Shown here: in pieces, positions 1-8,986 of the stretch | How positions within the stretch are numbered: the first letter of the stretch is position 1 | Layout of the letters: each line of letters begins with the position of its first letter | Origin: Adhaeribacter aerolatus | GTDB lineage: Bacteria; Bacteroidota; Bacteroidia; Cytophagales; Hymenobacteraceae | Length of the DNA: 64,000 bases | Reading direction: 5' to 3' | NCBI RefSeq assembly: GCF_007991635.1 | Contig: NZ_BJYS01000022.1 | Span: 60,323 to 124,322, forward strand | Notes under the pieces: model-generated | Seen by the model: only the letters and a program-made list of their open reading frames with translations | Told to the model about the DNA's origin: nothing | The model's database searches: none | Made by a program: the position numbers and the translations under genes

Positions 1-137
1 AGTAGCGCTCTAAAAAGTTTGAACCATTTTGTTTATAGACTATACTAATTTTTAGATTTACTTTAAAATATACCTCTTATATTTAACGCCCAACAAATAA
101 ACCCAATCACATCCACCTTAACCAATAATTACTGTTC

Positions 138-992
138 ATGAAAAATTTTTTCTTTTCTTTCTTGTTCTTAAGCTCGCTGCTGCTGGGTTGTAAAACAAGC
201 TCCACTACAACTACCAGCAACTCCCAAACAAATGCCAGCGGTAGCGCCAATACCAGCTCCAGCACCGGCGCTGGCGCGGTTACTTCGGCTGCGTTGTCGG
301 AAAATCCGTTTTACGAGATGCGTATTTACTACGCTGCTCCCGGCAAACTAGACGACCTGAATGCCCGCTTCCGGAATAATACGACGCGTATTTTTGCCAA
401 ACACGGGATGGTAAATGTGGGTTACTGGATGCCAATTGATAATCCGGAAAACAAAATTGTTTACATTTTAGCTTACCCAAGCCGCCAAGCCCGCGATGCA
501 TCGTGGAAAAATTTTAGCGCCGACCCCGAATGGCAGGCCGTTGCCAAAGCCTCGGAGGCCAACGGCAAAATAGTAGCCAAGGTTGAGACCTATTACCTCG
601 AACTCACCGATTATTCACCGGCTGTCCAAATCGAAAAGAAAAGCCCGCCCCGTACTTTCGAACTGCGCACCTATACCGCCACTCCCGGTAATATCGAAAA
701 TCTGCACGAGCGCTTCCGGAATCATACGGTTAAATTATTCGAAAAACACGGCATGACCAATATTGGCTACTGGCGCCCTACCGATCGGGATAAAGAAACA
801 AAAAAGGACATGCTGATTTACATCCTGGCTCATAAAGACAAAGCAGCCGGCGAAGCATCTTTTGCCGCTTTCCGGGCCGATCCGGTTTGGGTAGAAGCCC
901 GTAAAGCTTCCGAAGTAAAAGGCGGCGGCTCGCTTACCACCAAGGTAGAATCGGTGTACATGCTACCAACCGATTACTCGCCGATTAAATAA
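138..992 (+). CDS. NIPSNAP-family lipoprotein with two NIPSNAP repeats
   Basis: The N-terminus is a lipoprotein signal ending in an LLGC lipobox (Cys18), so the protein should be lipid-anchored in the envelope. A Ser/Thr/Asn/Gly-rich linker follows (about residues 20-53). Two similar NIPSNAP-type repeats come next, about residues 57-157 and 172-280; both carry a conserved core with RFRN, a KHGM motif and a GYW motif, followed by an aspartate-proline-W segment. NIPSNAP domains are ferredoxin-like dimeric alpha/beta-barrel folds with poorly defined function in bacteria. The gene stands alone: a hairpin follows it and the ebo genes begin 262 bases later. Substrate unknown. Confidence 0.88.
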   Translation: MKNFFFSFLFLSSLLLGCKTSSTTTTSNSQTNASGSANTSSSTGAGAVTSAALSENPFYEMRIYYAAPGKLDDLNARFRNNTTRIFAKHGMVNVGYWMPIDNPENKIVYILAYPSRQARDASWKNFSADPEWQAVAKASEANGKIVAKVETYYLELTDYSPAVQIEKKSPPRTFELRTYTATPGNIENLHERFRNHTVKLFEKHGMTNIGYWRPTDRDKETKKDMLIYILAHKDKAAGEASFAAFRADPVWVEARKASEVKGGGSLTTKVESVYMLPTDYSPIK

Positions 993-1084
993 AAGCTCAT
1001 TTTTGTTCCCTAACAGATTGGCCGGCCATTAAGCCGTAAAAGCCAATATCTATTTTAATGATCCTTATCATCTTTGCCTTTTTT

Positions 1085-1116
1085 AATATAGCTGCTTTGT
1101 TATAGGCAGCTATATT
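1085..1116 (+). terminator. hairpin downstream of the NIPSNAP gene
   Basis: Perfect 11-bp inverted repeat (1085-1095 with 1106-1116) around a 10-base loop, lying about 90 bases after the NIPSNAP stop codon. The trailing T-run is short, so termination is only probable. Confidence 0.5.
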
Positions 1117-1254
1117 TGTATTGAAGAGATGCCAGTTCTAGCTATTTATTAGCTTGCCGGTTTTCTTGAAGAAATCTGCTGCAAGAGTTTAGGCTACAGG
1201 TGTATTTTCTTCAGCAAAAAAGATTATTGAACCTAAATTATTCTTACTTAAAAG

Positions 1255-2127
1255 ATGCCAACCGCCCCTATAAGTGAATATTTATTAAGAATACTCCTGC
1301 CTCAGATACCAGCGCCGGGCGTTACCTGGCTGCAAAACCAATTAAATAACCTCAAAGCCGAAAAAGAATTTTACCTGGCCTTTAGTGTAGCGTCCCGCTT
1401 TACCGGTAAAAAAAAACTGAATCTAACCGAAGCGGATTTACTGGAAGCCGAAACCCTGCGTCCCGGTTTTAACCCTGCCAGTTGGACCGCCGACCAGGTT
1501 GCCCGGACATTGCTGGTGCTGGCTATTCCGCACGAAACGCCCGAAGCGTATGTGGCCACCCTGAACAGAGTTTTCAGTACCGCCGATTTAAACGAATTAG
1601 CCACTTTGTACGCCAGTCTGCCCCTGCTGCCTTACCCGGAGCACCACGTAAAACGGGCCGCCGAAGGCGTGCGCACCACCATGACCCAGGTTTTTGATGC
1701 CATTGCTTTGCATAATCCTTACCCGCACGATTATTTGCCACAGGAAGCCTGGAACCAGTTAGTTGTAAAATCGGTGTTTAATGTGCGGCCGCTGTACCAG
1801 ATTTACGGACTGGATAACCGGCGGAACGAAGCACTGGCGCAAATCGCCATTGATTATGCCCACGAGCGTTGGGCGGCCGGCCGCACCCTCACCCCCGAAT
1901 TATGGCGTTTGGTGGGCCCATTCCTCAGCCCGGAAAATATTAAAAACATCGAAAAATTGCTGCAAAGCCCGGAAGAAATACAGCACCAAGCCGCCGCTTT
2001 GGCTTTATCCGAGAGCAATTTGCCGGAGGCGCGGGAATTATTAGCCAAACAACCAAATCTGACGGCAGCAATCCAGGCCGGAAATATTACCTGGCAAACC
2101 ATCGGCGAAAGCGCTTATCATGCGTAA
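1255..2127 (+). CDS. eboA: EboA domain-containing protein
   Basis: A 290-residue soluble, helix-rich protein without signal peptide or membrane segment. It is identified as EboA from overall sequence character and above all from position: it is the first of four genes in the order EboA, TatD-like hydrolase, UbiA-like, dehydroquinate-synthase-like, which is the ebo cluster order. In Nostoc punctiforme the ebo genes are needed to move the scytonemin precursor to the periplasm. EboA itself has no known catalytic activity. The ATG at 1255 fits the start; no strong Shine-Dalgarno is visible, as is usual in Bacteroidota. The next gene starts 64 bases downstream. Confidence 0.82.
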   Translation: MPTAPISEYLLRILLPQIPAPGVTWLQNQLNNLKAEKEFYLAFSVASRFTGKKKLNLTEADLLEAETLRPGFNPASWTADQVARTLLVLAIPHETPEAYVATLNRVFSTADLNELATLYASLPLLPYPEHHVKRAAEGVRTTMTQVFDAIALHNPYPHDYLPQEAWNQLVVKSVFNVRPLYQIYGLDNRRNEALAQIAIDYAHERWAAGRTLTPELWRLVGPFLSPENIKNIEKLLQSPEEIQHQAAALALSESNLPEARELLAKQPNLTAAIQAGNITWQTIGESAYHA

Positions 2128-2191
2128 TAACCAAAAATCATATTCGGTCCGGATTAATTTAAAGTAAAATTTATTTAAAAAGTATATAGCT

Positions 2192-3112
2192 ATGTTGTTT
2201 ATAGATCCCCACGTACACATGACCTCCCGCACCACCGACGATTACGAAGCCATGCGTAAAGCCGGTATTGTGGCCATGATTGAACCGGCTTTCTGGATGG
2301 GCCAGCCCCGCACCGAAGCCGGTACTTTCAAAGATTATTACAGCCATTTAATTGGTTTCGAACGATTCCGGGCGAGCCAGTTTGGCATTAAACATTATTG
2401 CACCATAGGCCTGAACTCCAAAGAGGCAAACAACGAACCATTGGCCGAAGAGGTAATGGAATTATTGCCGTTGTTCGTGCTAAAAGAAGGTGTAGTTGGC
2501 GTAGGCGAAATCGGATACGACGACCAAACCCCCGCAGAAGATAAATATTACCGCCTGCAACTCGACCTGGCTAAAGAAGTAAACCTGCCGGTACAAATTC
2601 ATACGCCGCACCGCGACAAACGCAAAGGTACGCTGCGCAGCATGGAAGTAGCACTGGAACACGGCTTAGACCCGGCCATGGTTATTGTAGACCACAACAA
2701 CGAAGAAACCGTTAAAGACGTGCTCGACCGGGGATTCTGGGCGGCTTTTACCATTTACCCCCACACCAAAATGGGCAACGAGCGCATGACCGAGATCGTC
2801 CGCCAGTACGGCCACGAGCGCATCATGATTAACAGTGCCGCCGATTGGGGCATCAGCGATCCGCTGGCCGTTCCTAAAACAGCCGAGCTGATGCTGGAAC
2901 GCGGTATTTCGGAAGAATCGGTGCGCATGGTAACCTACCAGAATGCGTTGGCCGCATTTGGCCAGAGTGGGCAGATGCAGGAAAGCGACTGGCTGGCAGC
3001 CAGCCCGATTGACCAAAGCTTAAAATTCTCTGGCAACTCTATTTTGCGCGGCGGCCAAACGCCCCGCGTAGAAACCGGCGAAAACGAAAACGACTCCCGC
3101 ATTATCCGCTAA
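2192..3112 (+). CDS. TatD-family metal-dependent hydrolase of the ebo cluster (EboB-type)
   Basis: 306 residues with an amidohydrolase-type metal site. Visible ligands are the HVH motif near residue 8, a GEIG glutamate near residue 109, an IHTPH histidine pair near residue 138, a VDHNNEE segment and an SAADWG aspartate near residue 215. This is the TatD-like order of ligands, with divergent spacing. It follows eboA by 64 bases. In ebo clusters this position holds the TatD-like member, whose substrate is not known. The last 40 residues are polar and probably disordered. A strong hairpin lies between this gene and the next. Confidence 0.88.
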   Translation: MLFIDPHVHMTSRTTDDYEAMRKAGIVAMIEPAFWMGQPRTEAGTFKDYYSHLIGFERFRASQFGIKHYCTIGLNSKEANNEPLAEEVMELLPLFVLKEGVVGVGEIGYDDQTPAEDKYYRLQLDLAKEVNLPVQIHTPHRDKRKGTLRSMEVALEHGLDPAMVIVDHNNEETVKDVLDRGFWAAFTIYPHTKMGNERMTEIVRQYGHERIMINSAADWGISDPLAVPKTAELMLERGISEESVRMVTYQNALAAFGQSGQMQESDWLAASPIDQSLKFSGNSILRGGQTPRVETGENENDSRIIR

Positions 3113-3128
3113 TATTACAGCCTTGGGG

Positions 3129-3170
3129 TGTTTAAAAGAATATTGAGCAGCCATAATATTCTTTTAAACA
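3129..3170 (+). terminator. 16-bp hairpin between the TatD-like gene and eboC
   Basis: Perfect inverted repeat, 3129-3144 with 3155-3170, with a 10-base loop. No T-run follows on the + strand. It may be a terminator, an attenuator or an mRNA processing/stability element inside the ebo operon. Confidence 0.5.
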
Positions 3171-3245
3171 ACTCGGGTAAGTAATGCGGAATATAGGGTA
3201 ATATTTGCCAAATTTGCATATCTCTTAACTGGCAAAGCCCCTAAC

Positions 3246-4157
3246 ATGAACCGAATTTACGCACACCTGGTATTAATGCGGCCGGCTAATATTATAACCG
3301 CCATCGCCGATATTATGCTGGGCTTTGCTGCCTCGGGCTCCGTTACCCTCCTGATGCAGCAAGGCGGATTTTCGGCAGCTCATCCCCAACTACAGCTTTT
3401 GTACTGGCTCATAGCCGCCACCATAGGCTTGTACGGCGGCGGCGTGGTTTTTAACGATGTTTTCGATGCAGACCTAGACCGGGTAGAACGGCCGGAGCGG
3501 CCCATCCCCAGCGGCGCGGCCACCCGGTTAAGCGCTACGGTTCTGGGAGCGGCTTTGTTAATATTCGGCATAGCGGCAGCTTTCCAGGTATCCGTTCTGA
3601 GCGGTTCGCTGGCCGTTTTGGTAGCTATCCTGGCCTTGGTGTATGATGCCATTGGCAAGCATCATTCTATTCTGGGCCCTATTAATATGGGTGCCTGCCG
3701 GGGTGGTAATTTGCTTTTAGGTATCAGTGCCGTGCCGGCGGCGGTTTCGGTTTACTGGTATTTGGCTTTAATCCCGATCGTCTATATTTCGGCCATTACC
3801 ATTATCAGCCGCGGCGAAGTACACGGTGGTGATAAAAGAATATTACTGGGTGCTTTATTTTTGTACTTTTTAGTGATAGGCAGTATTCTGGGCCTGATGC
3901 GGCTGCAGCAATATCAAATTCTGTACGCCATGCCTTTCCTGTTTTTATTTACCTACCTTATCTTTCCACCCCTGCTTAAAGCTATAAAAACCCTCGAAGC
4001 TCCCCACATCCGGTTAGCCGTAAAAGCGGGGGTAATTGCCTTAATCATGCTGGATGCCACCATTGCGGCTGGTTTTGCCGGCTGGTGGTACGGTTTAATA
4101 ATTCTGGCTTTGTTCCCCATTTCGCGGTTTCTGGCCAAGCAATTTGCCGTCACTTAA
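3246..4157 (+). CDS. eboC: UbiA-like prenyltransferase EboC
   Basis: 303 residues with about eight or nine hydrophobic helices. The first aspartate-rich motif of UbiA prenyltransferases is present near residues 69-78 (NDVFDADLD), followed by RPERPIPSG. The second loop is less canonical (YDAIGKHHSILGP region). UbiA enzymes transfer prenyl groups from diphosphates to acceptors inside the membrane; the acceptor for EboC is unknown. The gene sits third in the ebo order. It starts 133 bases after the TatD-like gene, beyond a hairpin, and has an AT-rich upstream region containing TTTG-like elements, so it may be transcribed separately. Confidence 0.88.
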   Translation: MNRIYAHLVLMRPANIITAIADIMLGFAASGSVTLLMQQGGFSAAHPQLQLLYWLIAATIGLYGGGVVFNDVFDADLDRVERPERPIPSGAATRLSATVLGAALLIFGIAAAFQVSVLSGSLAVLVAILALVYDAIGKHHSILGPINMGACRGGNLLLGISAVPAAVSVYWYLALIPIVYISAITIISRGEVHGGDKRILLGALFLYFLVIGSILGLMRLQQYQILYAMPFLFLFTYLIFPPLLKAIKTLEAPHIRLAVKAGVIALIMLDATIAAGFAGWWYGLIILALFPISRFLAKQFAVT

Positions 4158-4301
4158 ATAATACAGCATATTCAAAATAAAATATTTAAATTACGAGTTA
4201 ATATAAAGGGATAAATGCACTTAATTTATACCCAATTTTGTTAACTAAAAAAGCAGGTTATTCATGCCTGTTGAAATATATTTTAGCGCCGATTACTCAT
4301 C

Positions 4302-5498
4302 ATGCAATTATCCTCCATTCAACAAACATTTCAGGTACCGTTCTCTTATATTGTTCATTTTACCGAAGGCTTGTTTAATCCTGATAATCTTTTATTCCGC
4401 AACGTTATCGCTCAGGATGGCGGCGAAGGCCCCCGCAAGCTTTTTTTTGTAATAGACAGCGGGGTGCAGGAGGCACATCCGGATTTACAAATCAATATTA
4501 AAAATTATATTCAGGCTCACGCCGGCGTATTAGCGCTGAACGGCGATTTAACGGTGGTGCCAGGCGGAGAGCGTTGCAAAAACCAGCCCGAACTGGTACA
4601 ACAACTTTTGGAAGCAGTTAACGATTACGGTATCGACCGGCATTCTTATATGTTAGCTATTGGCGGCGGCGCCCTGCTGGATATGGTGGGTTACGTGGCC
4701 TCTATTGCCCACCGCGGCATCCGGCATATCCGCATCCCAACCACGGTTTTGTCGCAGAACGATTCCGGTATTGGCGTTAAGAACAGTGTAAATGCCTTCG
4801 GCAAGAAAAACTTCCTCGGCAATTTTGCCCCGCCATATGCCGTGCTAAACGATTTTGACTTCTTAACCACCCTAAATGACCGCGATTGGCGCTCTGGTAT
4901 TTCCGAAGCCATTAAAGTAAGTTTAATCAAAGACGAAACTTTCTTCCGGTTTATCCAGCAAAATGCCGGGAAATTGGCGCAACGCGACATGTCGGCGATG
5001 CAATATTTAATTTACCGTTGCGCCGAAATGCACCTGCAGCACATTGCCGGCGGCGATCCATTTGAGCAAGGTTCTTCCCGGCCATTGGATTTTGGCCATT
5101 GGTCGGCGCATAAAATGGAAGCCCTAAGCAATTACGAGATCCGGCACGGCGAAGCTGTTTCGCTGGGCATTGCCCTGGATTCGGTTTACTCGCATTTAAC
5201 CAACCGGATTTCCGCCGATGAACTGGAGCAAATATTAACTGTAATTCACACGCTGGGCTTCGATTTATACGTACCCGAACTGGATGAGCACCTGGAAGAT
5301 GCTTCGCACCCGAACAGTTTGCTTCACGGCTTACAGGAATTCCGGGAACACTTGGGCGGTAAACTAACCATTACGTTGCTGGATCGCATTGGCAAAGGCG
5401 TAGAAGTTAACAGCATGGACAACGAACTAATAATTGCGTCTATACAGTATCTAAAAAAATATTATTACCAATTATCCCCGGTTCCGGAATCAAAATAA
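4302..5498 (+). CDS. eboD: 3-dehydroquinate synthase-like cyclase of the ebo cluster (EboD-type)
   Basis: 398 residues of the dehydroquinate synthase / sugar-phosphate cyclase superfamily. The NAD-binding glycine loop (IGGGALLDMVGY), a following IPTTVLSQNDSGIGVKN active-site segment, the SEAIK glutamate, a DFGHWSAH histidine and the RHGEAV histidine-glutamate pair are all present, so the zinc site is probably intact. It is longer than a housekeeping AroB (about 350) and its context is ebo, so it is more likely the EboD cyclase than shikimate-pathway AroB. An overlapping frame with an earlier ATG at 4264 is not credible. A strong terminator follows after 43 bases. Confidence 0.88.
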   Translation: MQLSSIQQTFQVPFSYIVHFTEGLFNPDNLLFRNVIAQDGGEGPRKLFFVIDSGVQEAHPDLQINIKNYIQAHAGVLALNGDLTVVPGGERCKNQPELVQQLLEAVNDYGIDRHSYMLAIGGGALLDMVGYVASIAHRGIRHIRIPTTVLSQNDSGIGVKNSVNAFGKKNFLGNFAPPYAVLNDFDFLTTLNDRDWRSGISEAIKVSLIKDETFFRFIQQNAGKLAQRDMSAMQYLIYRCAEMHLQHIAGGDPFEQGSSRPLDFGHWSAHKMEALSNYEIRHGEAVSLGIALDSVYSHLTNRISADELEQILTVIHTLGFDLYVPELDEHLEDASHPNSLLHGLQEFREHLGGKLTITLLDRIGKGVEVNSMDNELIIASIQYLKKYYYQLSPVPESK

Positions 5499-5541
5499 CC
5501 TTATTAGCGGGTTTGGCTCCCGCAAAATAGTTAAAACATAA

Positions 5542-5583
5542 ATCCGCAGAAAACCTGTTAAACAAAATAGGTTTTCTGCGGAT
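5542..5583 (+). terminator. terminator after the ebo genes
   Basis: Perfect 15-bp stem (5542-5556 with 5569-5583), 12-base loop, followed by CTTTTGC. It closes the rightward ebo transcript. Confidence 0.8.
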
Positions 5584-6195
5584 CTTTTGCTTTAAATAAT
5601 AGTAGGATTATACCACATCTCCTAAACGTTATTATATAAAGAGCCTGTTCTTTCTGTTCTTCTTTTGAAAGATTGCATCTTTCAAGGCTGAGGTGCTAAC
5701 TGTATTTAAAAGCCTAAGTTTGCTCCAGGCCGCGGGGGCCCGTTTGGTCATTCGGGCTGTCTAAGCTTGTTTTCCTCCTATCGTCGGAATGCTAAAGCAC
5801 CACAACCTTAGAAGAGCATCTTCCAGAAGGCCCTCATTGCCCAAACTGCTGTAGTCTGCTTCGTAGCTGCTGGTTTTCTAAGCATAAATCATTATTAAAA
5901 ATTAATTAACAAAGCTAATCCGCAACGTTCCGGTTCGGCCGAACTCCTTCCCTAATTTAGGGAAGGTGCCCGGAGGGCGGAAGGGTTAAACACTTCCAGA
6001 AGAAAAAATCGCACCAGCGAAAGCTAAAGAGGACGAAAAAGTACCACAGCATACCAAAGCGTCCTGAATAGACAACAAAGAACCTTAATTTTAAAATAAT
6101 GCCTGTTTAGCCTTCCTATGCAATAATGATAAAAGGAATTGGTATTATTCAGAACATTATAATAAAGCTACTCTATTCAATTACAAAATGCGAAT
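5584..6195. other. gene-free stretch with palindromes after eboD
   Basis: No credible reading frame on either strand. It holds a 9-bp hairpin with a 3-base loop at 5665-5685 and a 10-bp palindrome with a 1-base centre at 5946-5966, followed by a GC-rich GGTGCCCGGAGGGCGG tract. The rest is unexplained. Such palindromic intergenic elements are often dispersed repeats in Bacteroidota, but no second copy was found in this window. Confidence 0.6.
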
Positions 6196-6981
6196 TTATA
6201 AGCCGGACACAAAGCCCTTGATAGCCGCTAATGTTTCGTGCGGGCGTTCAAACATGCCCATGTGGCCGGTCTGCTCCAGGAAAAGCGTGTAAGCCGTTTT
6301 GGGTAGGTGGCATTGTTGTAAAGTCTGCTCCAGGGTTACAGCTGTATCTTGTTTTCCGGCGATAAACAAGAACGGGAAGTTAATCGTAGAGAGTACTTTT
6401 ATCCGGTCGGGGCGGTCGCGCATGGCTTTAACGGTACCGATGATAGCTTCCGGCGCTACTTTCTTGCCGGTTTCGGTTAATTGCTGGATAGCCGCCTGAT
6501 TCTTTTGCCGGTTTCCTTCGTAAAACAAGGGCGCGACAAACGTATCCATAAACTTTTCTACGCCGTGCTTTTGAATAAAGTCGATGGTTTTATTCCGGTT
6601 TTCCTTTTTCTCTTCTGTATCGGGCAGCGCACTCGAATGAAACATAACCACCCCTGATAGTAATTCAGGATATCTTTCAGCAAAAGCCATAGCGGTGTAG
6701 CCGCCCATTGAGTGCCCGATTAAAATACACTGCTTAATATTTAAGGACTGTAAGGCTTGCTGAACAAAAGCAGCATTGTCATCCATCGAATATTTTTCGC
6801 GTGGCGCATTATTCTCGCCGTGGCCAGGTAAATCCAATAATATTACCCGGTAATCTTGCTGCAAGGGTTTAGTATATTCCAGCCATATTTCTTTACTTTC
6901 CAGAAAGCCGTGTAAAAATACCAGTACTTTATCGTTACCACCCGAATCAATAATAGTCGAGGCACTTATTTTATCTTCCAT
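6196..6981 (-). CDS. alpha/beta-fold hydrolase
   Basis: About 261 residues from the ATG at 6981; an in-frame TTG at 7005 would add eight residues but lies against a terminator stem. It is a classic alpha/beta hydrolase: HG-F oxyanion segment early (VFLHGFLES), nucleophile elbow GHSMGG, an acid in the AGKQDTAV strand and a terminal QTGHMGMFE histidine. The cap region is helical. No signal peptide, so it is probably cytoplasmic. It lies downstream of dxs on the same strand but is separated by a hairpin, so co-transcription would be by read-through only. Substrate not predictable. Confidence 0.88.
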   Translation of the reverse strand: MEDKISASTIIDSGGNDKVLVFLHGFLESKEIWLEYTKPLQQDYRVILLDLPGHGENNAPREKYSMDDNAAFVQQALQSLNIKQCILIGHSMGGYTAMAFAERYPELLSGVVMFHSSALPDTEEKKENRNKTIDFIQKHGVEKFMDTFVAPLFYEGNRQKNQAAIQQLTETGKKVAPEAIIGTVKAMRDRPDRIKVLSTINFPFLFIAGKQDTAVTLEQTLQQCHLPKTAYTLFLEQTGHMGMFERPHETLAAIKGFVSGL

Positions 6982-7006
6982 GCGCTTTATAGTAGTTTTA
7001 AACAAT

Positions 7007-7038
7007 AGAGCCGGCAGTTACGCTAAACTACCGGCTCT
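7007..7038 (-). terminator. hairpin downstream of dxs
   Basis: 13-bp stem with one mismatch (7007-7019 with 7026-7038) in the 64-base gap between dxs and the hydrolase. Its T-run is stronger on the + strand, so as a dxs terminator it is partial; it may also block antisense transcription. Confidence 0.55.
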
Positions 7039-7069
7039 TTTTACTTTATCTTTTAAATTGAGGTTGTGC

Positions 7070-8986
7070 TTACACGCTAACAGGCTGCATAATCCATTGC
7101 CGCACGGTAAGCTCAATACTTTTCGGGTCGATGCCGCATTCGCGGTGTAGTTCCAGTTGGGTACCGTGTTCAAATACTTCATCCGGAATACCTAAGCGTT
7201 TCACCGGGTTGGTATATTGGTTATCGGCCATAAACTCTAATACGGCGCTACCAAAGCCACCGGGCAAGCAGCCATCTTCCAGGGTAATAATTTTATCGTA
7301 CTTCCGGCAGATTTCGTGCAGCATTTTCTCGTCCAGGGGTTTGGCAAAACGCATATCGTAGTGGCCGATTTTAATATTTTCCTTCTTCAGGTTTTTGCAG
7401 ACTTCTACGGCGTAGTTGCCAATGTGACCAATGCTTAAAATAGCTACTTCTTCGCCTTCCTGCACCACCCGCCCAGTGCCCACAGCTATCGGCTTCAGCG
7501 GTGTACGCCATTCGGGCATCACCCCTTCGCCGCGCGGGTACCGGATGGTAAACGGTCCCATATCGGGTTGGCTGGCCGTAAACATCAAATTCCGCAATTC
7601 GGCTTCGTTCATAGGCGCCGAAACAATCATATTCGGAATGCAGCGCATGTAAGCAATGTCGTAATTACCGTGATGGGTTGGCCCATCAGCACCGGCAAAA
7701 CCGGCCCGGTCGAGGCAGAAAACCACGTTTAAATCCTGCAAACACACATCGTGAATTACCTGGTCGTAGCCCCGCTGCATAAACGTAGAATAAATATTGC
7801 AGAACGGTATCAGCCCTTGCGTAGCTAAACCCGCTGAAAACGTAACGGCATGCTGCTCCGCAATGCCTACGTCAAACGCGCGGTCGGGCATAGCCGCCAT
7901 CATAATATTTAAAGAGCACCCCGACGGCATAGCCGGCGTTACGGCCATTATTTTATCGTTCTGTTGTGCCAGTTCCACCATGGTATGGCCAAAAACATCC
8001 TGGTACTTGGGTGGCTGTGGCGTATCGTGGTGTACTTTGTAAATTTCGCCGGTTATTTTATCGAAAGTGCCGGGAGCATGCCATTTGGTTTGGTCTTTTT
8101 CGGCTAAGGCAAAACCTTTACCTTTTACCGTAAGGCAATGCAATATTTTCGGTCCCGGTATGCCTTTTAAATCGTTCAGTACCGAAGTCAGGTGATTAAT
8201 ATCGTGGCCATCAATGGGGCCAAAATACCGGAATTTGAGCGATTCGAATAAATTGCTTTGTTTCAGCAACGCAGATTTAATGCCGCTCTCAACTTTCGAA
8301 GCAATTAATTGGGCATTGGGTCCGAACTTACTGATTTTACCCAACACATTCCACACTTCGTCGCGCAGCTTATTATAGGTGCGGGAAGTAGTAATATCGG
8401 TTAAATATTCTTTTAGGGCGCCCACATTCGGGTCGATGCTCATGCAATTATCGTTGAGCACTACTAATAAATTGGCATTAGAAACACCGGCGTGGTTCAA
8501 GGCTTCAAAAGCCATACCGCCCGTCATGGCGCCATCGCCGATTACCGCAATGTGCTGCCGGTCCTGCTCGCCTTTGTACTGCGAAGCCACCGCCATACCC
8601 AACGCCGCCGATATAGAAGTAGAAGAATGCCCTACGCCAAAAGTATCGTACTCGCTTTCTTTGCGTTTAGGAAACCCCGATAAGCCTTTGTATTTGCGGT
8701 TGGTATGAAACTGATCGCGCCGGCCGGTCAATATTTTGTGTCCGTACGCCTGGTGCCCCACATCCCAAACCAATTGGTCGTAGGGCGTCTGAAAAATATA
8801 ATGCAACGCCACGGTAAGCTCTACCACCCCCAGGCTCGCTCCAAAATGACCGCCGTAAATAGAAACATTATCAATAATATATTGCCGTAGTTCCTGGCAA
8901 ACCTGCAGCAATTGCTCGGGGTTAAGTTTGCGTAAATCGGCGGGCGAGTTAATGGTGGCTAAAAGCTCTCCGGGTTGTATAATCAT
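7070..8986 (-). CDS. dxs: 1-deoxy-D-xylulose-5-phosphate synthase
   Basis: 638 residues, full length for the family. It condenses pyruvate and glyceraldehyde-3-phosphate to DXP, the first step of the MEP isoprenoid pathway, in the cytoplasm and with thiamine diphosphate. The TPP-binding GDGAMTGG motif is at residues 150-157, with the downstream NDN; the transketolase pyrimidine domain carries the DRAGFAGADGPTHHG segment, and the C-terminal domain is intact. The pathway supplies substrates to UbiA prenyltransferases such as the two in this window. A TAnnTTTG-like element lies about 90 bases upstream. Confidence 0.98.
   Translation of the reverse strand: MIIQPGELLATINSPADLRKLNPEQLLQVCQELRQYIIDNVSIYGGHFGASLGVVELTVALHYIFQTPYDQLVWDVGHQAYGHKILTGRRDQFHTNRKYKGLSGFPKRKESEYDTFGVGHSSTSISAALGMAVASQYKGEQDRQHIAVIGDGAMTGGMAFEALNHAGVSNANLLVVLNDNCMSIDPNVGALKEYLTDITTSRTYNKLRDEVWNVLGKISKFGPNAQLIASKVESGIKSALLKQSNLFESLKFRYFGPIDGHDINHLTSVLNDLKGIPGPKILHCLTVKGKGFALAEKDQTKWHAPGTFDKITGEIYKVHHDTPQPPKYQDVFGHTMVELAQQNDKIMAVTPAMPSGCSLNIMMAAMPDRAFDVGIAEQHAVTFSAGLATQGLIPFCNIYSTFMQRGYDQVIHDVCLQDLNVVFCLDRAGFAGADGPTHHGNYDIAYMRCIPNMIVSAPMNEAELRNLMFTASQPDMGPFTIRYPRGEGVMPEWRTPLKPIAVGTGRVVQEGEEVAILSIGHIGNYAVEVCKNLKKENIKIGHYDMRFAKPLDEKMLHEICRKYDKIITLEDGCLPGGFGSAVLEFMADNQYTNPVKRLGIPDEVFEHGTQLELHRECGIDPKSIELTVRQWIMQPVSV

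Noticed and set aside
4264..4452. Short frame starting before eboD
   Set aside because: It overlaps the eboD start in another frame and has no family features.
4302..5498. Housekeeping aroB for the dehydroquinate-synthase-like gene
   Set aside because: The ebo context and the greater length fit an EboD-type cyclase better.
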